DNA of 37,772 nt from Clostridia bacterium (lineage in GTDB: Bacteria > Bacillota_A > Clostridia > Christensenellales > Aristaeellaceae): positions 1-37,772 of the forward strand of contig JAFRMB010000052.1 of assembly GCA_017430945.1 (NCBI GenBank), read 5' to 3'. Numbering within the stretch: the first letter of the stretch is position 1; each line of letters opens with the position of its first letter. Positions 8,532-16,471 of this stretch are shown piece by piece. The position numbers and the translations under genes are program-made. The notes under the pieces were generated by a model. The model did not search any database, was not told the DNA's origin, and saw only the letters and a program-made list of their open reading frames with translations.

Positions 8532-8536
8532 GGCAT

Positions 8537-8797
8537 TCATCCCTCCATTTTTGCGCGTGGAAGTATTTTTTCGTTGAAGAAGGCGTCGAAGGTCTCCGGG
8601 GTGATCCCGGTGAACACGTCGTCGTCCACCTGAAGGGTCACGCCGTAGCGATTGCACTTTTCAAAGCAGAAGCCGCCCACCGGGATGATCTCGTCCTCCA
8701 TGCCGTGGGCCTTGATGGCGGCGTCCAGGCGCGCGATGATCTCCTCCGAGCCGTGGATGTGGCAGGAGGAGCCCACGCAGATGGTCACTATGGTCAT
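8537..8797 (-). CDS. Thioredoxin-like [2Fe-2S] ferredoxin
   Basis: 86-residue thioredoxin-fold ferredoxin with cluster cysteines in CVGSSC (7 and 12) and CFEKC (44 and 48), as in NuoE/HydC-type proteins. It is only the Fe-S domain. GGGAGG stands 8 nt before the ATG. It is the first gene of the operon; its stop overlaps a possible ATG of the hydrogenase gene. It probably passes electrons to or from the hydrogenase-like sensor. Confidence 0.9.
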   Translation of the reverse strand: MTIVTICVGSSCHIHGSEEIIARLDAAIKAHGMEDEIIPVGGFCFEKCNRYGVTLQVDDDVFTGITPETFDAFFNEKILPRAKMEG

Positions 8798-9045
8798 TTT
8801 GCAAGCCTCCCTTTGGTTTTTGGTATCAGAAGATCTTCAGCATCGTCCGGTGTGGCGGAGGACCGCGCCGAGCGCCCGGGCGGCACGGGCCGGTGCACGC
8901 GCAGCCGGAGCGCTCCGCATGTGGCAGAGGGACCCGTGCCGGAGGCCCCTGCCTGTCTTCGCCTGTGCATGATGTCCGTCGGACCCGTCCCCGGGTCCTC
9001 AGGATCGCAGGCCTTCTGTCTCACGATGCCGCTCCGTCATTCGTC
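8798..9045 (-). other. Long untranslated leader of the hydrogenase signalling operon
   Basis: About 245 nt between the predicted start site (near 9045) and the first ATG at 8797. It is very GC-rich and contains a 7-bp hairpin with a GGGA loop on the minus strand (GGACCCG-GGGA-CGGGTCC, near 8983-9000). I matched no riboswitch class. The single frame inside it (GTG at 9024) looks like composition noise. Confidence 0.4.
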
Positions 9046-9051
9046 AAAGCC

Positions 9052-9081
9052 ATTATACCATATCCCGGCGGCCTCTGTCAC
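9052..9081 (-). promoter_or_regulatory. Promoter for the ferredoxin-hydrogenase-phosphatase operon
   Basis: Minus strand: GTGACA (9081-9076), an 18-bp spacer and a perfect TATAAT (9057-9052). It is the only good sigma-A match found upstream of the operon. Confidence 0.65.
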
Positions 9082-9421
9082 GCCCATTTTACGGGTGGAT
9101 CAGCCTGGTATTCGCCCCGCGGGCGGTTTTCATCAAATACAATGACGGTTTCTATCGCCCGGTCACGGGACCCCGTCCGTCTTCCGGCCATGGCGTATCC
9201 GTGCGCCGCAAAGTGTGACCGTGGATGCGGGGGCCGATCATGGCGCCCGTGCGGCCAGGTCGAACGCACGCGCTCCTGTAGGGACGCCATTCATGGTGTC
9301 CTCAAAACCACACGCAGGTGCCACTCAGGGTCGCCCGGGCGCCAATGTTCGGCATCCCCGCCGCCGTCGTCGTCACGGGCGCATCATACAAAGCACCCTT
9401 TGGCGCCCGACCGCGTGCATG
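9082..9421. other. Non-coding stretch with one family A palindrome
   Basis: No gene recognised between the operon promoter and the terminator at 9422. A family A copy lies at 9282-9301 (GGACGCCA-TTCA-TGGTGTCC) with its tail inverted on the left (CTGTAGG), so it is in minus orientation. A second inverted pair of GGGCGCCA/TGGCGCCC type flanks about 9338-9410. Confidence 0.5.
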
Positions 9422-9469
9422 AAGGGGCTGTCTCTCATGGCGCGAATGCGTCATTTGAGACAGCCCCTT
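9422..9469 (-). terminator. Long stem-loop terminator ending the sugar operon
   Basis: 13-bp perfect stem, AAGGGGCTGTCTC (9422-9434) with GAGACAGCCCCTT (9457-9469), and a 22-nt loop. It is symmetric and could work on both strands. It lies 88 bp after the stop codon of the FGGY kinase. Confidence 0.65.
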
Positions 9470-9556
9470 TACACGTTCCAGGCACCGTATGTCGATCCGA
9501 GACGTTCAGCCGGGATGCCTTCGCAGCCCCTGCGGCCTACTGTCCGCCGATGCGGC

Positions 9557-11077
9557 TCACAGCCGGTGCATCAACGCCTTGTTCCCATCATAGAGCTCGC
9601 GGAACATCTGTACGAACGGCTGATACTGAAGGTGCTTTTCCATATCGGGCCGGTACCGCCGGGCGACCCGTATATACTTCCTGAGCTCTGGGAAGCCCCG
9701 GAAGTGACCCACGCCGATCGCGGCCATGGCGGCGTCGCCGAAGCAGGCGCCCACCGTTACGTCCGCGGTCACGATCTCGATGCCCAGGATGTCCGATATG
9801 ATCTGCATCCAGACCGGCGCCTTGGTGCCGCCGCCCACGGCGTAGATCGTGCGGATGTCCACGTCGTTCTCCCGGAAGATCTCAAAGTGCTCCGCCAGGG
9901 AATAGCCCACCGATTCGAGCGCCGAGCGGTACATGTGGTGCCGCGTATGCCGCAGCGTCATTCCGAACAGCATCCCCCTGGCCCGGGGATCGTTCTTGGG
10001 CGTGCGTTCCCCCGCGAAGTAGGGCAGCGTGATCAGCCCATCCGATCCCGGTGGGATGGCCTCGATGCCCTCGAGCATCGCCGCATAGGCGTTGGGTCCG
10101 CCCTTCGCCTCCGCCGCCGCCAGATCGAAAAAGATATTGTCGCGGTACCAGCGCGTCAGCGTGCCCGCGTTGTTGGTGCCACCTTGGACGCTGTAGGTGC
10201 CGGGGATGATGAAGCCGCCGCTCCAGATGCGCGTATCCTTCACGATGCGGTCACACAGGCCGATGAGGTAGATGGAGGATCCGATCTGCACCATCATGTC
10301 CCCCGTTTCGAGGATGCCGGTGCTGATGGCCTCGGCCCCGGAATCGTCCGCGCCGGCGATCACGGGCGTTCCCTCCAGCAGCCCCGTCTGCCGCGCGGCC
10401 TCGGCCGTCACGCTGCCCACCACGTCCGTGGTGTCGCAGACCCGCGCCAGCTGGTCCGGCCGGCAGAACTCCCCGCAGTATTCCATGTCCACGGATCCGT
10501 CCCGCGTGTCGTAGAGCGGCGTGAACGCGCCGTAGGCCAGGAAGCGGTCGATCACATATTCCCCGGTCAGCTTCGCCGTGATGAAGGAGGAGCCCGTCAG
10601 GAGCTTGTGCGCCCGCTTCCATATCTCCGGTTCGTTGTTCCTGAGCCACAGGATCTTCGGCGGCACATCGTTGGAGCAGAGCGCGCGGCCGTTGAATGCC
10701 AGCACCCTTTCGAGCCCGTACTTCGCGTTCAGCGCAGCGATCTCCCGATCCGCCCGGGCGTCGATGCCGTAGAGTATGGCCTTGCGCATCGGCATGCAGT
10801 GCTCGTCAACGGGCACCAGGTCCGCGCCCAGCGTGCTGGCGCCCACGGCGGCGATGTCCGTGTTTTTAAGCCCGGACTTTGCCAGCAGCGCGTGCGTGAT
10901 CTTGCAGAAGTCGCCCCACCAGACCGCCTCCGCATCGTGTTCGAAGTAGTTCTCCCTGGGATTCTCGAGGCCGTGGCGCTCTGCGTGGATCGCCACGACA
11001 CCGCATTCGCCGTCGATGATGACGCCCTTGCTCTCGTAGGTACCGATGTCCACACCGAGAAAGTACTTTGCCGCCAT
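9557..11077 (-). CDS. FGGY-family carbohydrate kinase (xylulokinase-like)
   Basis: 506 residues, normal length for FGGY kinases. The ATP-binding start motif is LGVDIGTYESKGVI (7-20); the likely catalytic Asp is in AGADDSGAEAISTG (about 245-258); the second nucleotide motif is YAVGGGTKAPVW (about 412-423). It phosphorylates a sugar, ketose or polyol with ATP in the cytosol; which one is not visible. GGAGAGG lies just upstream of the ATG. It is the last gene of the LacI-headed operon, after two FrlC-like epimerases and a BtpA/SgcQ protein, so the substrate is probably the product of one of those epimerases. Confidence 0.9.
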   Translation of the reverse strand: MAAKYFLGVDIGTYESKGVIIDGECGVVAIHAERHGLENPRENYFEHDAEAVWWGDFCKITHALLAKSGLKNTDIAAVGASTLGADLVPVDEHCMPMRKAILYGIDARADREIAALNAKYGLERVLAFNGRALCSNDVPPKILWLRNNEPEIWKRAHKLLTGSSFITAKLTGEYVIDRFLAYGAFTPLYDTRDGSVDMEYCGEFCRPDQLARVCDTTDVVGSVTAEAARQTGLLEGTPVIAGADDSGAEAISTGILETGDMMVQIGSSIYLIGLCDRIVKDTRIWSGGFIIPGTYSVQGGTNNAGTLTRWYRDNIFFDLAAAEAKGGPNAYAAMLEGIEAIPPGSDGLITLPYFAGERTPKNDPRARGMLFGMTLRHTRHHMYRSALESVGYSLAEHFEIFRENDVDIRTIYAVGGGTKAPVWMQIISDILGIEIVTADVTVGACFGDAAMAAIGVGHFRGFPELRKYIRVARRYRPDMEKHLQYQPFVQMFRELYDGNKALMHRL

Positions 11078-11091
11078 GTGATCCTCTCCCG

Positions 11092-11904
11092 TCAGTCGTC
11101 GCCGCGGAAGGCGCGCACCTCATCCATGAAATCCCTGACCCGCGCGGGATCCGTGTAATTCTCGAAGACGCCGTCCTTCTTGAACGTCGTGCCCACGAAC
11201 GCGCCGTCGCAGTGCCGCAGCTTCTCGGCCACGTTTTCGCGATTGGTGCCGGTGTTGCTGAACACCGCGGTGCCGGGCACCGCCTCGCGAATCATGTCCA
11301 GGAAGCCCGTGTCTGCCGCATGGCCGGCGTGCAGACCGGACATGCAGATGCCGTCGGGCCTGCATTTGAACACCGTCGCCTTGGCGATGACGTCCATGCT
11401 CCTGCCGCTGAGGTCGCCGTCGGATTCGGCGTTGATCATATAGAACATCAGCAGGTCGTCCAGGTCCAGCTCGCGCTTGCGCCGCGCATAGACAGAGGGG
11501 TCGCGCACGCGCAGGCCCGTTTCGCCGGAATAGCCTCCGGTGAACACGTGGCGCACGAACTGCGCCCCCACCGCCGCCGCAAGATCGATGGTCGCCAGCG
11601 GATCGCTGATGGCGTGCACGCCGTACGGTACGGTGATGTCGTCCTTCAGCCGGCCGATGACGTAGGCCATGGCCGCAGTGGTGACATGGGTCAGGCGGTC
11701 CTGATAGGGCATGCTGAATTCATTGGAGAACAGTATGGCGTCGACGCCGCCGTCCTGCAGGTCCTTCAGCTCCGTCCGCGCCTGTTCCGTGACCGCCTCC
11801 ATGCTGCCGCCCCGGGGAAAGTGGGCGTCTCCGGGCAGCTCCCGCAGGTGCAGCAGCGCGATGATAGGCTTCGAAGTCCCGAACACCTCTTTGATGGTCT
11901 TCAT
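11092..11904 (-). CDS. BtpA/SgcQ-family TIM-barrel protein
   Basis: 270 residues matching the BtpA family, named for photosystem I biogenesis but common in sugar clusters as SgcQ. Typical segments are KPIIALLHLRELPGD at the N-terminus, GGVDAILFSNEFSMPY, and SGLHAGHAADTGFLDMIREA near the phosphate-binding end of the barrel. The true activity is unknown; a role in sugar or nucleoside metabolism is inferred from context. Start: GGAGGT abuts the ATG at 11910 and is 6 nt from the ATG at 11904, so 11904 is chosen. The 11910 ATG overlaps the previous stop as ATGA. Confidence 0.85.
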   Translation of the reverse strand: MKTIKEVFGTSKPIIALLHLRELPGDAHFPRGGSMEAVTEQARTELKDLQDGGVDAILFSNEFSMPYQDRLTHVTTAAMAYVIGRLKDDITVPYGVHAISDPLATIDLAAAVGAQFVRHVFTGGYSGETGLRVRDPSVYARRKRELDLDDLLMFYMINAESDGDLSGRSMDVIAKATVFKCRPDGICMSGLHAGHAADTGFLDMIREAVPGTAVFSNTGTNRENVAEKLRHCDGAFVGTTFKKDGVFENYTDPARVRDFMDEVRAFRGDD

Positions 11905-11906
11905 GC

Positions 11907-12746
11907 TCATACCTCCATGCCGATGGCGGCCTTCACCGTCTCGACGCCCTTGCGCACGCTCGGATTGGGATCGATGTAGTGCCTGCGCGCGCAGACCTCC
12001 AGCGTGATCGTTCCCTCAAAGTCGTGCTTTTCCAGCTGGGACACGTAGGTGTCCAGCGGCAGGTTGCCGTAGCTCCACGGCACCTGGCCGGATTCGTTCA
12101 GGTGGATGTGCACGATATCTCTGCCGAAGGTGTCGAAGTAGTCGTCCAGGTCCTCGCCCTTGACAGCCATATGGCAGGTATCCACCAACAGCTTCATGTT
12201 CGGCAGGTCGACCTCGTCCAGCATCCGCTTCGCGCTGGGGATGTCCCCCACCAGGTTGGACTCGACGATCTGCAGCGGCTCAAGCGCCAGGGTGACGCCC
12301 CTGTCTCCCGCCACGCGGCCGATCTCGATCATGGCGTCCCTCGCCAGATCCCAGGCGATCTTCAGCCCGTCTGGCTTGTCGTAGAAGCCCCAGCCCGGGC
12401 ACACGTGCAGCAGATCCGTGCCCAGGATCCCGCACAGGTCGATGGCCCGCTTCATCGAGGCGATGGAGCGATCGCGGATCAACACGTCCTCGGCGGCGAT
12501 GTTGAAGGGGTAGACCACCTGCTCCGGGCACACGCAGAAGCACTTGAGCCCACGGACGCGAAGCTTTTCGCCGATGGCGCGGAACTCGTCGTCGGTGGCG
12601 TCGTCCAGGTGCACGTGCGGGTTGGCCGTCCACAGGTTGATGTTGCTGACGCCCATCGACTGCGCGGCGTCCAGGAAGTAGTCCAGGGTATAGAACAGGT
12701 AGTTCATGTTCATGATGCCGAACTGATCCCATTGAAGCTTTCTCAT
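11907..12746 (-). CDS. FrlC-like sugar epimerase/isomerase (TIM barrel), second copy
   Basis: 279-residue AP-endonuclease-2/xylose-isomerase-like TIM barrel. Metal-binding residues expected of the family are seen in LALEPL (Glu, about 153), LLVDTCHMAV (Asp/His, about 186-191), IVHIHLNESG (His) and TITLEVC (Glu, about 255). It likely interconverts ketose epimers or acts on a sugar-acid derivative. GGGAGG is 7 nt before the ATG. It follows the other FrlC-like gene by 18 bp. The two are clearly different from each other, so they probably act on different intermediates of one pathway. Confidence 0.87.
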   Translation of the reverse strand: MRKLQWDQFGIMNMNYLFYTLDYFLDAAQSMGVSNINLWTANPHVHLDDATDDEFRAIGEKLRVRGLKCFCVCPEQVVYPFNIAAEDVLIRDRSIASMKRAIDLCGILGTDLLHVCPGWGFYDKPDGLKIAWDLARDAMIEIGRVAGDRGVTLALEPLQIVESNLVGDIPSAKRMLDEVDLPNMKLLVDTCHMAVKGEDLDDYFDTFGRDIVHIHLNESGQVPWSYGNLPLDTYVSQLEKHDFEGTITLEVCARRHYIDPNPSVRKGVETVKAAIGMEV

Positions 12747-12764
12747 GCGCTCGCCTCCCGTCCT

Positions 12765-13589
12765 TTACTTCAGCTCCAGCACCCGGCGGATGCTGCGGAT
12801 CTCATGAGCGGCGAACAGCTCGGGATCCCGCGCATAGGGGGACACCAGCTCGGAGCTGAGCCAGCCGTCATAGTGGTATTTTCGAATGATGGACATCAGC
12901 GCGTCGAAGGGGATGTTGCCCTCGCCGATCGGGAAGTGGTGCTGGTCCCGTCCGTCGCTGTCGATGAAGTGGATGTAGGCCATGCGGTCGCCCAGCTTCT
13001 CGAAGTAATCGGCGAAGGTCTCGTGGTGGACCGTGGGCGTCACGGTGTCCAGCATGCCCTTGATGCGGGGGCTGCCGATGTCCTCGATCAGCTCCACCAG
13101 GTCGTCCAGGAAGATGATGACGTTGCTCTCCATCAGCGTCACCGCCTCGACGATGATGTCGACCCCGACCTTGTCGGCGTGCTCCGCCAGGGTCTTGAGC
13201 ACATACATCACGTTCTGCCGGTTCTGGCGGCGATTGGTGCCGTGGCCCGCATGCCCGGTGGCCAGCTGGATGCGCGGCGCGCCGATGGCCTTGGCCACGT
13301 CCAGCGCGCGCGTCAGATAGTCGATGGTCTCCAGCCGCTCCTTCTCGTCAGTGGTGGCGATGTTGAAGGGATAGCCCAGCACCTCGGGCGTGTACATCGG
13401 CACCTCCAGCCGGTACTGTTCCTTCATGCGCAGCACGTCCTCGCACCGCGCCTCGTCCATATCGTACGGATAGGCCTGCGGGCGGCCGCCCCAGATCTCG
13501 ACGCCGTCATAGCCCTGCTCGGACGCGACCTCGAACACCTTCTCCAAGTGGTATCTGCGAAACAACAGCGACAACAATGCGATCTTCAT
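12765..13589 (-). CDS. FrlC-like sugar 3-epimerase (TIM barrel), first copy
   Basis: 274 residues. From memory it resembles fructoselysine 3-epimerase FrlC along its length: EQGYDGVEIWGGRPQAYP, VPMYTPEVLGYPFN, VEAVTLMESNV, then YFEKLGDRMAYIHFIDSDG and a final SSELVSPY. The Glu, Asp, His and Glu metal ligands of the family are in place. The start at 13589 has GGGGAG/GAGAGG upstream; the open frame up to 13652 is not conserved. The exact sugar is unknown. In E. coli frlC sits with a PfkB kinase and a deglycase, and here a PfkB/NagB-like pair lies in the next operon. Confidence 0.88.
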   Translation of the reverse strand: MKIALLSLLFRRYHLEKVFEVASEQGYDGVEIWGGRPQAYPYDMDEARCEDVLRMKEQYRLEVPMYTPEVLGYPFNIATTDEKERLETIDYLTRALDVAKAIGAPRIQLATGHAGHGTNRRQNRQNVMYVLKTLAEHADKVGVDIIVEAVTLMESNVIIFLDDLVELIEDIGSPRIKGMLDTVTPTVHHETFADYFEKLGDRMAYIHFIDSDGRDQHHFPIGEGNIPFDALMSIIRKYHYDGWLSSELVSPYARDPELFAAHEIRSIRRVLELK

Positions 13590-13662
13590 GTCCTCTCTCC
13601 CCTTCCGGTCGTTTTGCCGCCCGACGACGGCGATCGTATACCTCCATTCCATGCCTGCGGCG

Positions 13663-14340
13663 TCAGCCTCCGCCGCTTCGGGACGCCGCGTAATGGCCCG
13701 CCACGCGCCGGAGCATCGCCTCCGGTGCCTCGCGCGCCGGATCGACGATCGGCACGCCCGTTTCCGCCACGCCGGTCTCCAGTCGATCGTTGGGGTAGGC
13801 CGCGGCCATCAGCCCCGCCGCCAGTGCCGCGCGCACACCCATGGGCGAATCCTCTATGCAGACCACGCGGGCCGGATCGACCCCCAGCTTCCGCGCCGCG
13901 AAGGCGTACATCTCCGGCGACGGCTTGAGCTGCAGCCCCGACGAGCGCGTGACGACCGCGTGGAACCGTCCCGCGATGCCCAGCCGCCGCAGCCAGCGGT
14001 CTATGTAGGCGTCGTCGGAATTGGAGACCAGCGCCAGGCGCAGCCCCGCGCGCGCGGCCCAGTCCAGACAACCGGCGATGCCGGGCCGCATGCCCAGCGA
14101 CCGCGTGGCCTCGGCAAAATCGGGGCGCAGCGCCGCCAGTATGGCCTGCGCCGGAAGCCCGCAACGCGCCGACACGAACCGCAGCATCCCCTCGTCTCCG
14201 TCCCCGAGGAACGGCAGCAGCGCCTGTGGCGCGATGTCCTGCCCCCGGGCGCGGCAGAACCGCGCGATGCACTCGAGCCACGGCAGCTCCGTATCCGCGA
14301 TCACGCCGTCGAAGTCAAAGAACAATCCCTCAGGCAGCAT
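13663..14340 (-). CDS. HAD-superfamily phosphatase (beta-phosphoglucomutase-like)
   Basis: 225 residues. Motif I FFDFDGVIADTE (nucleophile Asp, 7-18), motif II LVSNSD (about 103-108), motif III Lys in LKPSPEMY (about 137-144) and motif IV CIEDSPMGV (about 161-169) are all present, with a helical cap in between. It likely removes phosphate from a small sugar phosphate. It overlaps the end of the MFS gene by 11 nt, so translation is coupled. The C-terminus is Ala/Arg/Gly-rich and looks degenerate. Confidence 0.87.
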   Translation of the reverse strand: MLPEGLFFDFDGVIADTELPWLECIARFCRARGQDIAPQALLPFLGDGDEGMLRFVSARCGLPAQAILAALRPDFAEATRSLGMRPGIAGCLDWAARAGLRLALVSNSDDAYIDRWLRRLGIAGRFHAVVTRSSGLQLKPSPEMYAFAARKLGVDPARVVCIEDSPMGVRAALAAGLMAAAYPNDRLETGVAETGVPIVDPAREAPEAMLRRVAGHYAASRSGGG

Positions 14341-15517
14341 GGCCGCTCCGCCTCTCTTTCGAGCCCCTGGCGCCGACTACGGCCGCCACGGCCGCCACCA
14401 GCAGCAGGAGCACACCGCAAAAGCGCAGGCTCCCGCCGACCCCAAAGCGATCTGCGATGCCGCCCATGGAGCTGTTGACGCTCAGGTTGCCGATGCCCAC
14501 AGCCAGGAACAGCGCCGAGTAAGTCATCGGGAGGGTGCACAGGCGGCTCACCGTGGAGATCAGAAGCGGATAGATCGAGGACATCGCAAAGCCGAATATC
14601 GCGATCGCCGCCGGATAGGTGCGGATGCGGCCGAGGCTCCAGAGCACCAGCATCGCCGCGAGGCACGATCCGACCGCAAGCACGGTGCTGTTGACGCGCT
14701 TCGTCAGCCGCGCGAATATCAGCCGCCCCAGGAATATCGCCGCGTAGAGCTCCGCCGACAGCAGGCAGGTGGTCCAGAAGCTCTGGTCCGCGCCGGCCTT
14801 GAAGAACGTGGGCAGCCAGGAATAGCTGGCGTTCTCCGCCCCGGAGAACAGGAACATGCCCGCGCAGCCCAGCAAAAACAGCGGATAGCCTCTGAGCGCT
14901 CCGATGCCCCGGAGGCTGTAGCCGGCCTGCCGGCCGCCGCGGTCGTCCGGCAGATGCGCCCGGCCGCAGACGATCAGGCATCCCAGACACATCCCGCCGC
15001 ACGCCCAGTAACTGAGCTGCCAGGACGCGCCCGAAAGCCACAGCAGCCCTGTCAGCACCGCGCCCAGCGCGGCTCCGGGGCAGTAGGCGCTGAAGGCGGT
15101 GGAGATCATCGCGTCCGCGTCCTCGGGACACCAGTACTGTATGACTGCCGTGGTCAGACATTCGACGGCGCCGTAGCAGATGCCGCTGACCATGAACAGC
15201 GGGATGTAGGCGACGACGACGCCGTTCAGTGCGATCAGCACCGACGTGCCAGCCATGACGCCCAGCGACATGAGCAGCACCCGCATGCGTCCGAGCGACG
15301 CGCCCAGCCGCTCGCACAGCAGCGATCCCGACAGATAACCCACGGTGCTCGACGTCAGAAGCACGCCGCTGAGCGTGTAACTGATGCTGTGCGCCTGTAT
15401 GATCATCGGGAGCACGATGCCCTTCAGGGCGCTGTGCATGCCCATGCACAGCTGGAACGCCGCGCACATCCATACGACCTGCCGGCGCTGCCGGCCCGTC
15501 AGCATGACTTTGCTCAT
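14330..15517 (-). CDS. Major facilitator superfamily transporter
   Basis: 395 residues with about twelve hydrophobic helices. The loop after helix 2 carries CERLGASLGRMRVL, matching the MFS loop 2-3 signature loosely. Central loop about residues 190-205 (PDDRGGRQAGYS). It probably imports the sugar used by this operon, or exports an end product. The start overlaps the EamA stop as ATGA. The ribosome-binding site is weak (GAGG 11 nt away), in keeping with translational coupling. Confidence 0.87.
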   Translation of the reverse strand: MSKVMLTGRQRRQVVWMCAAFQLCMGMHSALKGIVLPMIIQAHSISYTLSGVLLTSSTVGYLSGSLLCERLGASLGRMRVLLMSLGVMAGTSVLIALNGVVVAYIPLFMVSGICYGAVECLTTAVIQYWCPEDADAMISTAFSAYCPGAALGAVLTGLLWLSGASWQLSYWACGGMCLGCLIVCGRAHLPDDRGGRQAGYSLRGIGALRGYPLFLLGCAGMFLFSGAENASYSWLPTFFKAGADQSFWTTCLLSAELYAAIFLGRLIFARLTKRVNSTVLAVGSCLAAMLVLWSLGRIRTYPAAIAIFGFAMSSIYPLLISTVSRLCTLPMTYSALFLAVGIGNLSVNSSMGGIADRFGVGGSLRFCGVLLLLVAAVAAVVGARGSKERRSGHAA

Positions 15518-16419
15518 CGATCTGCCAACCTCGCCCGCTGGGTCCTCAAGTCACATACGATCATATAGAGCACCGCTCCCAGGATCAGTGCGATCCCGCC
15601 CACGGCCCGCGCCGACATGCGCTCGCCCAGGAACAGCGCGCCGAACACGCAGCTGCTCACCGGCTCGAACAGGCTGAATATCGCCGCGGTCGTCCCGCCC
15701 AGCCGGCGTATCCCCTGCTGGAGCAGCGCAGCAGCGGCGATGGACGTGCTCACCGCGGCCAGCGCCATGTACAGGTGTGCCCCGGCGGACAGCCCGAAGC
15801 GCAGCGTCCCGGTACACAGCCCGTAGGCCAGGGAAAACCCTGAGCCGCTGACGGCCAGGTAGAACGCGAACACCAGCGGGTCCAGGACCGCGATGCCCGT
15901 GGCGTCCACCATCAGGATGTAAGCGGCATATACCGCGCCGGAGGCCGCCGCACAGACGATGCCGGAGGGGCTCCCGCCGCCTGCGGGATCCACGAGCAGC
16001 GCCACCGAAAGCGTCGCAACCACCAGCGCCAGCCACTTGTACCTCGGCAGAGCGCGCTTCAGGACCAGCCTTCCCAACATCGCAGCGAAAATCGGGTACA
16101 GAAAGTGCAGCGTCGTCGCCATGCCGCTGGAAATGGTGTTGTAGCTGGCATACAGGAGGAGCGAGGTGATCCCCTTCCCCATGATGCCTGCCAGTACCAT
16201 CCGGCAGGCGAGCCGCCTCGGGAGCCTGATCGATTGTCGCTTGATGATGAGGACCGCGCCAAGTACGGGAATGGCCCAGGCGCTCTTGAACAGATTGAAC
16301 GTCTCGGCGTTGCTGCCTTCTCGAAAGGACAGGTTGGTCATGATGGGCAGCATGCCATAGATCAGCGCCGAGATCGAAGTGAACACGATGCCGCTTGCGG
16401 CGAATGAACGGTCGTTCAA
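15514..16419 (-). CDS. EamA/DMT-superfamily transporter with TTG start
   Basis: 301 residues with two EamA repeats and about ten transmembrane helices (first repeat from SGIVFTSISALIYGMLPI; YASYNTISSGMATTLHFLYP; second repeat from AASGAVYAAYILMV). The TTG at 16419 is chosen because GGAGGT lies exactly 7 nt upstream. The longer frame to a GTG at 16458 has no ribosome-binding site and reaches almost into the LacI gene. It is a paralogue of the EamA protein at 3382-4314. The exported or imported compound is unknown. Confidence 0.85.
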   Translation of the reverse strand: MNDRSFAASGIVFTSISALIYGMLPIMTNLSFREGSNAETFNLFKSAWAIPVLGAVLIIKRQSIRLPRRLACRMVLAGIMGKGITSLLLYASYNTISSGMATTLHFLYPIFAAMLGRLVLKRALPRYKWLALVVATLSVALLVDPAGGGSPSGIVCAAASGAVYAAYILMVDATGIAVLDPLVFAFYLAVSGSGFSLAYGLCTGTLRFGLSAGAHLYMALAAVSTSIAAAALLQQGIRRLGGTTAAIFSLFEPVSSCVFGALFLGERMSARAVGGIALILGAVLYMIVCDLRTQRARLADR

Positions 16420-16471
16420 CTGTTGGACCTCCCATGGCCCCCTCGGGCCGACCGCCACCCACCCAACGCGC

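Noticed and set aside
6840..8633. 597-codon open frame on the plus strand over the hydrogenase gene
   Set aside because: It is the antisense shadow of a clear hydrogenase gene in GC-rich DNA; His/Gly/Val/Leu-rich composition and no family resemblance.
8794..9024. 76-codon minus frame in the leader of the hydrogenase operon
   Set aside because: GTG start with poor ribosome-binding site, Arg/Pro/Ala-rich with no fold-like pattern, ends at the next gene's ribosome-binding site region; likely noise.
8798..9045. Known riboswitch in the hydrogenase operon leader
   Set aside because: I could not match conserved cores of common classes; only a simple hairpin is evident.
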